Below are positions 1-7,519 of a stretch of 21,177 nucleotides of DNA, piece after piece. Below the pieces are notes generated by a model. The model saw only the letters and a program-made list of their open reading frames with translations, ran no database searches and was not told where the DNA came from. How positions within the stretch are numbered: the stretch's first letter is position 1; each line of letters starts with the position of its first letter. The stretch lies in NCBI GenBank assembly GCA_018895765.1, contig JAHINX010000033.1:1-21177 (forward strand). Reading direction: 5' to 3'. This stretch comes from Patescibacteria group bacterium (lineage in GTDB: Bacteria > Patescibacteriota > Patescibacteriia > GCA-002772895). The position numbers and the translations under genes are program-made.

Positions 1-465
1 AAAGCGCATTTAAAACTTAAAATAGATTTCAAGCCAGCGCTTGATTATCCGGCATTGGACAAAAGAATTCAAAGAGACTTTGAAGAACAAAAAAACAAAC
101 AATTCAAAAACAGCTTGGATAAACTGCTTCCCAAAAAACTTATTCCCGTTATTATTGAATTGTCTAAAATTCCGAAAAATAAAAAAATAAATGAAATAAC
201 AAAGGATGAAAGAAAAACAATCATTAAACTGCTAAAAGAATTTGAGCTTAGCGTCAGCGGACTTGTCGGATTTGATAAGGCAGTCATCACTTCCGGCGGA
301 GTGGATTTAAAAGAGGTTGACCCAAAAACAATGAAATCGAAAATAATAGATAATTTATATTTTGCCGGTGAAATCCTGGATATTGACGGTCCGACCGGCG
401 GATATAACCTGCAAGTTGCCTGGAGCACCGGTTATCTGGCCGGTGAAAATAGCTTACTACTCTGA
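1..465 (+). CDS. HI0933/BaiN-like NAD(P)/FAD flavoprotein, C-terminal part
   Basis: The reading frame is open from the first base of the window, so the gene starts upstream and only its last 154 codons are seen. An internal TTG at 55 could pass for a start but is not one. The end contains SGGVDLKEVDPKTM followed by LYFAGEILDIDGPTGGYNLQ, the conserved FAD-contacting C-terminus of the HI0933-like flavoprotein family (YhiN/BaiN-type). In that family the SGGV segment and the FAGE..D..GP.GGYN segment close the flavin site. The substrate is unknown for most members. It ends in TGA and is followed by a C-rich repeat rather than a clear terminator of its own. Family assignment is fairly sure; function is not. 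Confidence 0.85.
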   Translation, partial: KAHLKLKIDFKPALDYPALDKRIQRDFEEQKNKQFKNSLDKLLPKKLIPVIIELSKIPKNKKINEITKDERKTIIKLLKEFELSVSGLVGFDKAVITSGGVDLKEVDPKTMKSKIIDNLYFAGEILDIDGPTGGYNLQVAWSTGYLAGENSLLL

Positions 466-483
466 ATTATGAAACCTTCTTTT

Positions 484-620
484 TCCTCCCCCCACCTAAC
501 CTCCCCCCCGAGTACAGGGGGAGGAAGGGGAACTTCTTTTTCTCCCCTCTTGCCTGCCCCGTAGTGAAGTACTCTTCTACTACTGGGGTACTCCAAGGGG
601 GGAGTTAGAGGGGGGATTTA
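484..620. repeat. C-rich nested palindromic repeat, copy 1
   Basis: The left end reads CCCCCCACCTAACCTCCCCC and the right end GGGGGGAGTTAGAGGGGGGA, which are imperfect inverted repeats. The same element occurs in opposite orientation at 8877-8971 and partly at 14876-14957. Compared with the 8877 copy, this one has an extra small palindrome (about 552-595, CCCCGTAGT...ACTACTGGGG) at the tip. It lies between convergent genes and could act as a transcription barrier. Confidence 0.75.
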
Positions 621-629
621 GAAAAAAAT

Positions 630-657
630 AGGCCACTGCTTTTAGCAATGGCCTTTT
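630..657 (-). terminator. Rho-independent terminator of the 70-aa gene
   Basis: GGCCACTGC and GCAATGGCC form a 9-bp stem with one mismatch and a 5-nt loop. On the minus strand it is followed by a T-rich tract (the A run at 622-628). The plus strand also has TTTT after the stem, so it may stop transcription from both sides. Confidence 0.75.
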
Positions 658-674
658 AAATAGGAAGGCGGACG

Positions 675-887
675 TCAGCCGTGGATGGGTGGCGACAGAT
701 ACGACACCCAGCGATTGCCGCCTCTGTCGTAGTAGCCATCCTCTCTCTTGAAAAAGACAGGCTCGGGCTGATCGCCGATGGAGACATCATGCCCCATCAT
801 CCTGGCGAGCTTGCGGGCGCAACAGAAACAGAGGCCTCTCTCATTATGAGAGTTAAGCCTTGCTCCGCACATTGAACACTTTTTCAT
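675..887 (-). CDS. Small zinc-ribbon protein (70 aa)
   Basis: The N-terminus carries two cysteine pairs, C4-x2-C7 and C20-x2-C23 (with C22 between), spaced like a small zinc ribbon. The rest, with FFKREDGYYDRGGNRW, is polar and unrecognised. The ATG start is well supported by AAGGAGG 8 nt upstream. A strong promoter (938-966) and a terminator (630-657) frame it as a monocistronic unit. Its first 23 residues resemble those of the next small gene (1040-1222): KC-x2-CG-x-x-L...N..G.C. The two are probably paralogues. No homologue of known function comes to mind; nucleic-acid or protein binding is the usual role of such modules, but that is inference. Confidence 0.75.
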   Translation of the reverse strand: MKKCSMCGARLNSHNERGLCFCCARKLARMMGHDVSIGDQPEPVFFKREDGYYDRGGNRWVSYLSPPIHG

Positions 888-937
888 CTTTCCTGCCTCC
901 TTGGTTGGTAAAGAACGGTTTTTAATTTCTTAACGGA

Positions 938-966
938 AGTATAACACATTTTGAATGTTTTGTCAA
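938..966 (-). promoter_or_regulatory. Promoter of the 70-aa zinc-ribbon gene
   Basis: TTGACA (961-966), 17-nt spacer, TATACT (938-943), with TGT directly before the -10 (extended -10). The predicted start near 931 leaves a leader of about 45 nt ending in the SD. Confidence 0.8.
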
Positions 967-1003
967 GTAAAGTCTGTTGTTTTTGGCTATTTTTAGCAAA
1001 AAA

Positions 1004-1025
1004 AACAAGGCATTTTAGCCTTGTT
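1004..1025 (-). terminator. Rho-independent terminator of the 60-aa gene
   Basis: AACAAGGC and GCCTTGTT form a perfect 8-bp stem with a 6-nt loop, followed on the minus strand by a long T run (A run at 998-1005). Confidence 0.8.
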
Positions 1026-1039
1026 AAACATAAAACCCC

Positions 1040-1222
1040 CTATGAATCGGTTTTTCCGTGCCCTTGGTGGCTATTCCAGCTATTTCCCATTCCGATATAA
1101 TCACTATAATTGCCAATCGCATCCGGCGCGACAGAATGATACCAGCATTCCTTGCCCTTGTTATAGATGCTTAGCGTCCTCCCGCATCTTTCACATTTTC
1201 TCTTCTTTGCCGGTTTTTTCAT
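1040..1222 (-). CDS. Small zinc-ribbon-like protein (60 aa)
   Basis: A basic start (MKKPAKKRK) is followed by C10-x2-C13-G...NKGKEC-x2-H, a C2CH arrangement fitting a single zinc-binding module. The remainder, rich in Gly, Asn, Ser and His, is unrecognised. GGAGG lies 5 nt before the ATG, fixing the start. It has its own promoter (1241-1269) and terminator (1004-1025). The cysteine pattern and the N..G.C spacing match the 70-aa protein at 675-887, in which the final His is replaced by Cys. DNA- or RNA-binding is plausible from the basic N-terminus but unproven. Confidence 0.7.
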   Translation of the reverse strand: MKKPAKKRKCERCGRTLSIYNKGKECWYHSVAPDAIGNYSDYIGMGNSWNSHQGHGKTDS

Positions 1223-1240
1223 TTTTTCCTCCGATATTTT

Positions 1241-1269
1241 ATAATAACATAAGTGGACTTTTTAATCAA
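1241..1269 (-). promoter_or_regulatory. Promoter of the 60-aa zinc-ribbon gene
   Basis: TTGATT (1264-1269), 17-nt spacer, TATTAT (1241-1246), with TGT before the -10. The short predicted leader (about 12 nt) contains the SD. Confidence 0.75.
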
Positions 1270-1272
1270 AAT

Positions 1273-1293
1273 AAAACACCCTTTAGGTGTTTT
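1273..1293 (-). terminator. Rho-independent terminator after corA
   Basis: AAAACACC and GGTGTTTT form an 8-bp stem with a 5-nt loop, about 30 nt past the corA stop. The minus strand then reads TTTTATTTTG. The structure is nearly symmetric and could also work on the plus strand. Confidence 0.7.
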
Positions 1294-1320
1294 TATATAT
1301 TCTAAGTTCGACCTTCCGGT

Positions 1321-2235
1321 CTAAAACCATTTCCGCTTTTTTAATACAAAAATAATTATCATTGTTATTGCAAATATAAAACCATATATTGCCCAAACCA
1401 TATTTGGCTGGCCTTCAAACGGCAAATTGATATTCATTCCAAAAATACCGGACAAAAGGGTCGGGGGCATGAGAGCAACGGAAATAATCGTTAAAATCTT
1501 TATGATTTCGTTCGTTTTGTAAGTAAGCAAAGATTCGTTTGTTTCGTATAGTCCGTCAATGGTATCTTTATAATTTGAAAGCCGGGTCCAGATTCTATCT
1601 AAATAATCTCTAACGTCATCAAAATACGGCTCATACTCATCATTTATAAATCCGTGCTTGTCTATAGCCAAAGAAGAGATAAGCTCTCTTTGTGGATCAA
1701 CAAGGCGCCTGAATGAAAGGACATTCCTTCTCAAAGTTGCCAACTCCTCAATATTTTGGCGTCCTGTGTGTGAATAAACATTTTTTTCAACATGAATTAA
1801 TTTTGCGGAAATATGGTCTGCCGCCTGCTTCATCCTTGTTTTAAATAATAGTTGTAAAATCTTGAAAAGCACAAAATCTGTCCCTTTACCAAGCCACTCT
1901 TTCCGCAAAGCGGAACTTTTTTCTAGCTTTTTAAATAATTCATCAATTTCTTTAAGCCCGCCTTTATGAATTGTAATAATGTAGCTTTTTCCAATAAAAA
2001 TATCTAATTCTTCTAATGCTACATAGCGGGAATGATCTTTAAAATTTGGGACATTAAAAATCGCAAACAAATAATTTTTGTAAACATCCAGCTTAGGGTC
2101 ATGGATATCCGACTGGACATCTTCCCAATCCAAATGATGAAACTTGTATAACTTTTTGAGACGATTAATCGTCTGCTCATCAACTTTATCGGCATTACCC
2201 CAAGTAAGTTTTTCGGATTTTATAAATTTTAGCAT
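1321..2235 (-). CDS. corA: CorA-family magnesium/divalent cation transporter
   Basis: 304 aa, close to the usual length. The long cytoplasmic N-terminal part is rich in alpha helix (for example HISAKLIHVEKNVYSHTGRQ). Two membrane helices lie at the C-terminus, the first ending in the signature GMN (in GIFGMNINLPFEG, about residue 265). The second runs through WAIYGFIFAITMIIIFVL before a basic KKRKW tail. CorA forms a pentameric channel that admits Mg2+ and sometimes Co2+/Ni2+. There is no SD; TATGGT lies 7 nt before the ATG, so the mRNA may be leaderless, though the -10 is weak. It is followed by a clear terminator. Assignment to CorA is firm; ion specificity is inferred. Confidence 0.93.
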   Translation of the reverse strand: MLKFIKSEKLTWGNADKVDEQTINRLKKLYKFHHLDWEDVQSDIHDPKLDVYKNYLFAIFNVPNFKDHSRYVALEELDIFIGKSYIITIHKGGLKEIDELFKKLEKSSALRKEWLGKGTDFVLFKILQLLFKTRMKQAADHISAKLIHVEKNVYSHTGRQNIEELATLRRNVLSFRRLVDPQRELISSLAIDKHGFINDEYEPYFDDVRDYLDRIWTRLSNYKDTIDGLYETNESLLTYKTNEIIKILTIISVALMPPTLLSGIFGMNINLPFEGQPNMVWAIYGFIFAITMIIIFVLKKRKWF

Positions 2236-2268
2236 AATATAACCATAGATTTTTAAAACACGGACGAT

Positions 2269-2329
2269 ACAGATATGCGCTTCGCGCTATTAGAAAAGAA
2301 TCTGTGATATCTGTGAAAGATATATCTGT
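2269..2329. repeat. Short inverted/direct repeat cluster between corA and the glycosyltransferase gene
   Basis: ACAGATAT (2269-2276) is followed by two ATATCTGT copies (2307-2314 and 2322-2329), with GCGCTTCGCGC between them. The TCTGTGATATCTGTG wording resembles the direct repeat at 9327-9367. Possibly a processing or termination structure after the upstream minus-strand gene. Confidence 0.45.
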
Positions 2330-2343
2330 CTTATTATTATACA

Positions 2344-3093
2344 CTATTTTTTAATCTTTTTTAATGGCTCTTGTTTAATGTCATCATCATAGCCGAATTT
2401 ATAATTAAAAATATCCGATTTTACAGAACCAAGCGTCATCATATGAAGTCCGCAAAATAAATATTTTAATGCCGTTTTCATTCTTCCGTCTTTTTCCAAC
2501 CGGCGAACGGAGACAAATATTTTTTTTGATTTTAAAACTCCGAATGTTCCATATTGCGCCGCTCTTTGCACATAGTCATGGTCTTCGGCAAGTTTTATCT
2601 TCGGGTCAAAGCCACCTATCTTTTCATGGATTGACCGCTTTATATAAATACAAAATCCAGGGGCAAACGGCTTAAATTTTTCTATTAACGTAGAGTAAAG
2701 ATTATACACATCATGCATTACCTTATCTATTTTTTTATCCGAAATAGGCTTTGGCAAGCAAGTCGCGATATCCAGCTTTTTTTTCTTAAATTCCATTATC
2801 GTTTTTTTCAAAAAATGAGGGTTGGACAAAACTACATCAGCGTCAAAAAAAATCAAAATATCCCCCTTTGCTTTTTTCGCTCCATTATTCCTGCCGGTTG
2901 CCACCTGCCCGCCCTCTACTACCCGGGCATGATATTTTTCCGCAATCTCGCGCGTTTTGTCTTTTGACTTATTATCCGCGACAATTACTTCATAGTTGCG
3001 ATAGGTCTGTTTTCTGATTGAACGAAGCAATTTTGGCAAAAAATTTTCTTCATTATAGGTGGGAATAATGATACTTATGAATTTTTCTTCCAT
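2344..3093 (-). CDS. Family 2 glycosyltransferase
   Basis: The protein opens with FISIIIPTYNEENFLPKLL, the GT-A nucleotide-sugar binding start. It continues with VIVADNKSKDKT, the metal-binding FFDADVV (DxD, about residue 85) and a catalytic-site acidic motif AEDHDYVQRA. It is 249 aa when started at ATG 3093. The frame is open upstream to 3207, but that stretch lies in an inverted-repeat leader and does not look like this family, so I prefer 3093. There is no SD. No membrane anchor is obvious, and a mildly hydrophobic segment (KYLFCGLHMMTLG) sits near the end. It likely transfers a sugar to an envelope or surface glycan; donor and acceptor cannot be read from sequence. Confidence 0.88.
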   Translation of the reverse strand: MEEKFISIIIPTYNEENFLPKLLRSIRKQTYRNYEVIVADNKSKDKTREIAEKYHARVVEGGQVATGRNNGAKKAKGDILIFFDADVVLSNPHFLKKTIMEFKKKKLDIATCLPKPISDKKIDKVMHDVYNLYSTLIEKFKPFAPGFCIYIKRSIHEKIGGFDPKIKLAEDHDYVQRAAQYGTFGVLKSKKIFVSVRRLEKDGRMKTALKYLFCGLHMMTLGSVKSDIFNYKFGYDDDIKQEPLKKIKK

Positions 3094-3096
3094 ACC

Positions 3097-3228
3097 CGGT
3101 AGTAGAACTTTGACATTATTAAAATCAAAGTATGTTATTCTAAATTTTATTAAAAAAATTAATCTTATTATATTCCCAGTATCTTTTTGCCTGCCGTAAA
3201 GCGGCATGCAGTCAAAGTTTCACTACCG
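3097..3228 (-). promoter_or_regulatory. Leader with long-range inverted repeat before the glycosyltransferase
   Basis: 3097-3114 and 3211-3228 are complementary at 16 of 18 positions (CGGTAGTAGAACTTTGAC against GTCAAAGTTTCACTACCG). The start-proximal arm ends 3 nt before the ATG. A smaller hairpin (TGCCG/CGGCA, 3192-3205) sits inside the other arm. If transcription begins near 3230 (TATTAT upstream), the 5' end of the mRNA could pair over the start codon. It could instead be the terminal repeats of a roughly 130-bp mobile remnant. Confidence 0.5.
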
Positions 3229-3259
3229 AGCATACCTTATAATAATAGCATAATTCGGG

Positions 3260-3287
3260 TAAAAATAAAAATCCCGCCAAAGACGGA
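3260..3287 (-). terminator. Rho-independent terminator after era
   Basis: The minus strand reads TTCCGTC-TTT-GGCGGGA followed by TTTTTATTTTTA. The stem is short with one bulge, but the T tract is good. It lies about 37 nt after the era stop. Confidence 0.6.
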
Positions 3288-3323
3288 ACTCTATACCCTA
3301 TATCCTAAACCCTATCCCCTATT

Positions 3324-4226
3324 TTAAATTTTCTCCATCCATCTAGGATCTACTTCCACTTCCAAATCCAAAAATACTTTTCCGCCAAGAATTTTTTCCA
3401 GATCATTGCGCGCGGAAGTGCCGATTTCTTTTATTTTTCTTCCGCCATGTCCTATAATCATTTTTTTATAACGCATATCACCCACTTCTATAATTGCATG
3501 AATATATAAAATATTATTGTCGCCTGCTCCGTTAGAAGCGCCACCTTTAGTGGGACGCGTTTCTATTTCATCTACTTCTACATTTATATTATATGGCAAT
3601 TCCTGATACATCTGATGAAATATCTTTTCGCGGATAATTTCCGCAAACCAAAATTTATTATCAATATTTGTCAATTGAAATTCCGGATAAATTGGCTCGC
3701 CCTCAGGCAAATATTCAAAAATTTTATTTACCAGTGTTTTTAAATGCTTACTATAAAGCGCCGATACCTCTACCACGTCATCAAACTTGTCCGCAAGCTC
3801 GCGATAATCATCCAAATATTTAGGGTTATGCAAATCAATTTTATTTATTACCAGAATTTTTGGCGTTTTTGTATCTTCCAAAACGCGAAGAAGATATTGC
3901 TCTTCGCCCCCAATCGCGCGCATCGGATCCGCAATATATAAAATAACCTCAACGCCTTCCAGTGAATCTTTGGCTTTTTTATTTAAAGTTTTTGTTAAAG
4001 CGTCTTTTTTCTTGAAAAGCAGACCCGGAGTATCTACAAAAACAATCTGTCCCCGCTCGTCATGAAGAACACCCTGAATCGCATGGCGGGTTGTTTGTGG
4101 CTTATCTGTCGTAATTGCCAATTTTGTGCCGATTAGCGCGTTTAAAAGGGTTGATTTGCCCGCGTTTGACCTGCCGGCAATCACCGCAAACCCACTTTTT
4201 AATTTTTTGTCCTTACTTTCTATCAT
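3324..4226 (-). CDS. era: GTPase Era
   Basis: 300 aa, the normal Era length. The GTPase domain shows G1 GRSNAGKS (18-25), an effector TT in DKPQTTRHAI, G3 DTPG (65-68) and G4 NKID (128-131). The C-terminal KH domain has the GxxG-type loop in IIGHGGRKIKEIG, then LDLEVEVDPRW. Era binds the 3' end of 16S rRNA near the anti-SD and helps 30S assembly. G1 reads SNAG where many Era proteins have PNVG, a mild variation. There is no SD; an extended -10 ends 8 nt before the ATG, so the mRNA is predicted to be almost leaderless. Confidence 0.95.
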   Translation of the reverse strand: MIESKDKKLKSGFAVIAGRSNAGKSTLLNALIGTKLAITTDKPQTTRHAIQGVLHDERGQIVFVDTPGLLFKKKDALTKTLNKKAKDSLEGVEVILYIADPMRAIGGEEQYLLRVLEDTKTPKILVINKIDLHNPKYLDDYRELADKFDDVVEVSALYSKHLKTLVNKIFEYLPEGEPIYPEFQLTNIDNKFWFAEIIREKIFHQMYQELPYNINVEVDEIETRPTKGGASNGAGDNNILYIHAIIEVGDMRYKKMIIGHGGRKIKEIGTSARNDLEKILGGKVFLDLEVEVDPRWMEKI

Positions 4227-4234
4227 ATAGGGTT

Positions 4235-4243
4235 AATATAACA
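4235..4243 (-). promoter_or_regulatory. Extended -10 promoter of era (leaderless type)
   Basis: The minus strand reads TGT-TATATT, then 8 nt, then the era ATG. Initiation 7 nt after the -10 would fall 1-2 nt before the start codon. No convincing -35 was found. The wording closely parallels the promoter of the 6191 gene. Confidence 0.6.
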
Positions 4244-4400
4244 TAAATCCGGCTTTTTGGCAAGGCAAAAGTAGCAAGTAGTATGTAGTATGTAGTAAGG
4301 GAATCATAATTTTATCTTTATCTCAAAATCATATCAATGGTCTAAATAAAGCTAAAAAATACAGGAAAAACATAAAAATTCTCTAGGTTGTGGATAAATT

Positions 4401-4449
4401 TAATCGCCTCACTGCAGTGAGGCGATTAATAATCCGTCGCGAAGCGACA
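4401..4449. repeat. Two hairpins downstream of guaB
   Basis: 4401-4428 is a perfect 28-bp palindrome (two 14-nt halves, TAATCGCCTCACTG and its complement). 4437-4449 contains GTCGC-GAA-GCGAC. Together with 4486-4518 they form three stacked hairpins after guaB. They lack a strong T tract on the minus strand, so they look more like mRNA 3'-end protection or repeat debris than a classic terminator. Confidence 0.6.
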
Positions 4450-4485
4450 CAATCATTCGTAATTCGTAATTGATAATTAGTAATT

Positions 4486-4518
4486 AAGTTATTTAATTGC
4501 TAGGCAATTAAATAACTT
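4486..4518. repeat. Perfect palindrome spanning the guaB stop codon
   Basis: AAGTTATTTAATTGC and its exact complement are separated by only 3 nt. The guaB stop (4508-4510) lies in one arm, so the sequence just past the gene is an inverted copy of its last codons. The same arrangement occurs at 20646-20680. Confidence 0.8.
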
Positions 4519-5938
4519 CAACATCGTGCGGTTTGCTTTCAGCCCAACCTGAATCAGTTATTTTGCAAAACTTCGCATTTTTCCACATTTCCGGCACGCT
4601 CATTGCGTTTGAATAACTCATTCCAGATTTTAGTCCACCAACAAGCTGATTTAAAATTTCCGCAACAGAGCCACGATAAGGCACCATTGCTTCTACGCCT
4701 TCGGCAACATAGTCAGAATTTTCTGTGTCTTTATTTGAATTCCGATTTATATTTGCTCCCAAAGACGCCATTCCGCGCGAAACTTTATATTTTCTGCCTT
4801 TTTTGGTCAAAGTTATTCCGGGTGATTCATCGGTTCCGCCCAAAAGTGAGCCAAGCATTACGGTAGAAGCGCCAGCTCCAATTGCTTTTGCAATATCTCC
4901 TGAAAAAGCGACTCCCCCGTCGGCAATAACCGGTATTCCATATTTTTCCGCTTCCCGCGCGCATTCCAAGACAGCGGTAAACTGCGGAACGCCAACTCCG
5001 GCGATAAGCCGAGTAATACAAGTACTGCCCGGACCAACGCCGACTTTTATGGCATCCGCTCCGGCGGCAATCAAATCACGCGCGGCTTCGGGAGTGGCGA
5101 CATTGCCAGCAATAACCGGTATTTTAATATTATAATTTTTCAACAATTCCAAAGTGTTTATCACCATTTCCGAATGTCCATGGGCAATATCAATCACAAG
5201 CGCGTCTGCACCCGCCTCTTCCAACGCCTGCGCCCGCTCCAAGGCGTCTTCTTTTGTGCCGATTGCCGCAACAACACGAAGGCGTCCACGTTCGTCTTTC
5301 GTAGCATTAGGAAACTCCATTGTTTTAATTATATCTTTGCTGGTAATAAGCCCGACAAGACTGCCACCCTCGTTTACAAGAGGTAATTTTTCTATTCTAT
5401 GCTTGGCGAGAATTTTTTTTGCTTCTTGAAGCTCTATGTTTTCATATGCAACAATTAAACGCTCTTTTGGCGTCATCAATTCCCGTACCAATTTAAATTC
5501 GTCATGCTCGTAAATTTCGTCCCGACGCGTAAGTATGCCTTCCAGCTTTCCCGATTCGTCAACAACCAAAAGCCCGCTTACTCCGTTACGTCTCATAATC
5601 TCCCTTGCCTCGCCCAACGTTTTATCCGGCAAAATGCTATACGGCGTATCAATTCGATAACTTTCGGAACGTTTAACCTTGCTTACCTCTTCTGCTTCCT
5701 GCTCGATTGTCATAAACCTGTGGATAACTCCAATACCGCCCATCCGCGCCATTGCAATCGCCATCTCATATTCAGTCACCGTATCCATATTTGCGCTCAC
5801 AATCGGTATTTTTAGCTTAATACCGCGCGTTAAATTAGAAGATACGTCAATCAGCTTGCGGGTTGGAATCGCCGAGCGTTGAGGCACCAATAGCACATCT
5901 TTGTAAGTTAATCCCTCTTTGATTATTTTTTGGTCCAT
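4508..5938 (-). CDS. guaB: Inosine-5'-monophosphate dehydrogenase
   Basis: 476 aa, a normal bacterial IMPDH length. It catalyses NAD-dependent oxidation of IMP to XMP, the first committed step of GMP synthesis. The N-terminal barrel begins with [17 protein letters not shown]-domain pair occupies about 95-205 ([20 protein letters not shown] and [19 protein letters not shown]). The catalytic loop is [11 protein letters not shown] with the nucleophile C307. The flap region includes [13 protein letters not shown] and later [19 protein letters not shown] lies about 12 nt before the ATG and can serve as SD. A TATAAT at 5963-5968 would start transcription almost at that SD. The gene appears monocistronic and ends in a palindrome. 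Assignment is firm. Confidence 0.96.
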   Translation of the reverse strand: MDQKIIKEGLTYKDVLLVPQRSAIPTRKLIDVSSNLTRGIKLKIPIVSANMDTVTEYEMAIAMARMGGIGVIHRFMTIEQEAEEVSKVKRSESYRIDTPYSILPDKTLGEAREIMRRNGVSGLLVVDESGKLEGILTRRDEIYEHDEFKLVRELMTPKERLIVAYENIELQEAKKILAKHRIEKLPLVNEGGSLVGLITSKDIIKTMEFPNATKDERGRLRVVAAIGTKEDALERAQALEEAGADALVIDIAHGHSEMVINTLELLKNYNIKIPVIAGNVATPEAARDLIAAGADAIKVGVGPGSTCITRLIAGVGVPQFTAVLECAREAEKYGIPVIADGGVAFSGDIAKAIGAGASTVMLGSLLGGTDESPGITLTKKGRKYKVSRGMASLGANINRNSNKDTENSDYVAEGVEAMVPYRGSVAEILNQLVGGLKSGMSYSNAMSVPEMWKNAKFCKITDSGWAESKPHDVEVI

Positions 5939-5962
5939 ATATTTATAAGCTCCCCCTCGTGA

Positions 5963-5968
5963 ATTATA
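5963..5968 (-). promoter_or_regulatory. Possible -10 box of guaB
   Basis: A perfect TATAAT on the minus strand, 24 nt before the guaB ATG. The matching -35 position is poor and there is no TG extension, so this is tentative. Confidence 0.4.
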
Positions 5969-6174
5969 TTACTAATATAGTTTAGCATATTGTAGTATTA
6001 AGCAACAAGAAAAGATAAAGTTTGAATTTTGAATTCCGAATTTTGATTGAATTTTGAATGCTTTAAATTTGAAGTAAACTGTCATTCTTTCTTAATTCTT
6101 TGACATTCAATCATTCTAGTTTCATACTTCATTCGAAATTCGAAATTAAAAATTCGAACTTCACTCCAATTTCG

Positions 6175-6183
6175 TGTTATAAT
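6175..6183 (+). promoter_or_regulatory. Extended -10 promoter of the double LOG gene (leaderless type)
   Basis: TGT-TATAAT followed by 7 nt and then ATG at 6191. Initiation would occur at or 1 nt before the start codon. There is no SD and no clear -35. Upstream, 6000-6174 holds only AT-rich repetitive wording (GAATTTTGAATT, ATTCGAAATTCGAAATT) with no gene. Confidence 0.7.
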
Positions 6184-6190
6184 AATCTAT

Positions 6191-7519
6191 ATGCCCAAGA
6201 AACCATTCTACAAATATCACGAGCCGGTTAATTTTCGCGACACTTGGCGGATTTTTAAAATTATGTCCGAGTTTGTAGAAGGATACCAGTTTATTTCTCA
6301 GTTCAAAGGCGAAGTGACTGTTTTTGGTTCTGCCCGCACCAAACCGGGAAACAAATATTATAAATTAGCGGAAGAAACATCCCGTCTTTTAGGAAAGAAA
6401 AAACATACTATAATTACAGGTGGGGGTCCGGGAATTATGGAAGCGGCAAACAAAGGAGCATTTCTTGCAAACGCAGAATCAGTCGGCCTTAATATTCAAT
6501 TACCATCAGAACAATTTCTAAATAAATATGTAAAAAAATCTCTTGGTTTTCATTATTTTTTCACCAGAAAAGTTATGCTTACCTCGCCGGCGCAGGCCTT
6601 TTTATATTTTCCCGGCGGATTCGGCACAATGGACGAATTTTTTGAAGTAATGGATACAATTGAACTCGGCAAAATGCCAAAAATACCTGTGGCGCTTTTT
6701 GGGAAAGAATATTGGCAACCGCTTGTAAAGTTTTTACAGGAAAGTTCGGTAGAAATCGGCTCAATTAAAAAATCAGATCTCTCACTCTTCAAAATCATAG
6801 ATTCGCCAAAAGAGGCATTGACAATGATTTCTAAAACACATGAAAGGCCGTTTTTTTCTGATTTTGCGCCAAAAAAATTCTCTGTAGGAGAGTCAGCGGA
6901 TTGGCGGATATTCCGCATTATGTCGGAATTGGTGGAAGGTTTTGAATTTGTCACAAAATTAAAAGATGACGTCACCATTCTGGGAACAAAAAGTATTTCA
7001 AAAGACAGTCCTTATTATGAAAATGCCTATAATCTGGCCTATGCTCTGGGAAAACAAGGATACTCAATTGTAACCGGCGGAGGTCCGGGAATTATGGAAG
7101 CGGCAAACCATGGAGCATATGATGCCGGAACAAAATCGGTCGGGATGAACATAAAGTTTGATCACACTATCCGGACAAATAAATACGTGACTGACGCGGC
7201 CAGTTTTTTCTTTCCTTTTACGCGCAAACTAGTGCTTACGGCTCCTTCCTTGGGCTTTATTATATTTCCCGGCGGATATGGAACTTTGCATCAGCTATTT
7301 GAAATTCTAACTTTAATGGAAACCGGAAAAATGGGAAGAATACCAATAGTCCTCTTCGGAAAGAAGTTTTGGAAACCGTTTGACGACTTTATAACAAATA
7401 TTTTGGCAAAAAAATTCAAAACAATAAATTCTGATGATCAAGATCTATATGTAATAGTTGACAAAATCGAAGATGCTGTTAGGATTATTAAACAAGTACC
7501 GAGGAACTTGAAGAAATAA
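6191..7519 (+). CDS. Tandem-duplicated LOG-family (TIGR00730-like) protein
   Basis: 442 aa, about twice the usual LOG length, because the whole module is present twice. Copy 1 (about 15-215) has TGGGPGIMEAANKGA and PGGFGTMDE (141-149). Copy 2 (about 235-440) has TGGGPGIMEAANHGA and PGGYGTLHQ (360-368). Each copy opens with a similar WRIF+IMSE.VEG...F segment and keeps the TRK before the nucleotide-binding strand. LOG proteins cleave nucleoside 5'-monophosphates to base and ribose phosphate; older databases mislabel them lysine decarboxylase. The motif is PGGxGTxxE. Copy 1 keeps the Glu (E149), whereas copy 2 has Gln (Q368), so copy 2 may be catalytically weak or structural. LOGs work as dimers, so the fusion could make the dimer in one chain. 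Predicted leaderless start. Confidence 0.88.
   Translation: MPKKPFYKYHEPVNFRDTWRIFKIMSEFVEGYQFISQFKGEVTVFGSARTKPGNKYYKLAEETSRLLGKKKHTIITGGGPGIMEAANKGAFLANAESVGLNIQLPSEQFLNKYVKKSLGFHYFFTRKVMLTSPAQAFLYFPGGFGTMDEFFEVMDTIELGKMPKIPVALFGKEYWQPLVKFLQESSVEIGSIKKSDLSLFKIIDSPKEALTMISKTHERPFFSDFAPKKFSVGESADWRIFRIMSELVEGFEFVTKLKDDVTILGTKSISKDSPYYENAYNLAYALGKQGYSIVTGGGPGIMEAANHGAYDAGTKSVGMNIKFDHTIRTNKYVTDAASFFFPFTRKLVLTAPSLGFIIFPGGYGTLHQLFEILTLMETGKMGRIPIVLFGKKFWKPFDDFITNILAKKFKTINSDDQDLYVIVDKIEDAVRIIKQVPRNLKK

Noticed and set aside
681..875. Plus-strand frame opposite the 70-aa zinc-ribbon gene
   Set aside because: The minus-strand gene has promoter, SD, cysteine motif and terminator; the plus frame has none.
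3094..3207. N-terminal extension of the glycosyltransferase
   Set aside because: The 38 extra residues do not look like the family and are encoded by the inverted-repeat leader.
4603..5429. Several open frames on the plus strand opposite guaB
   Set aside because: They are antisense shadows of a clearly conserved IMP dehydrogenase gene; none has an SD or a recognisable protein.
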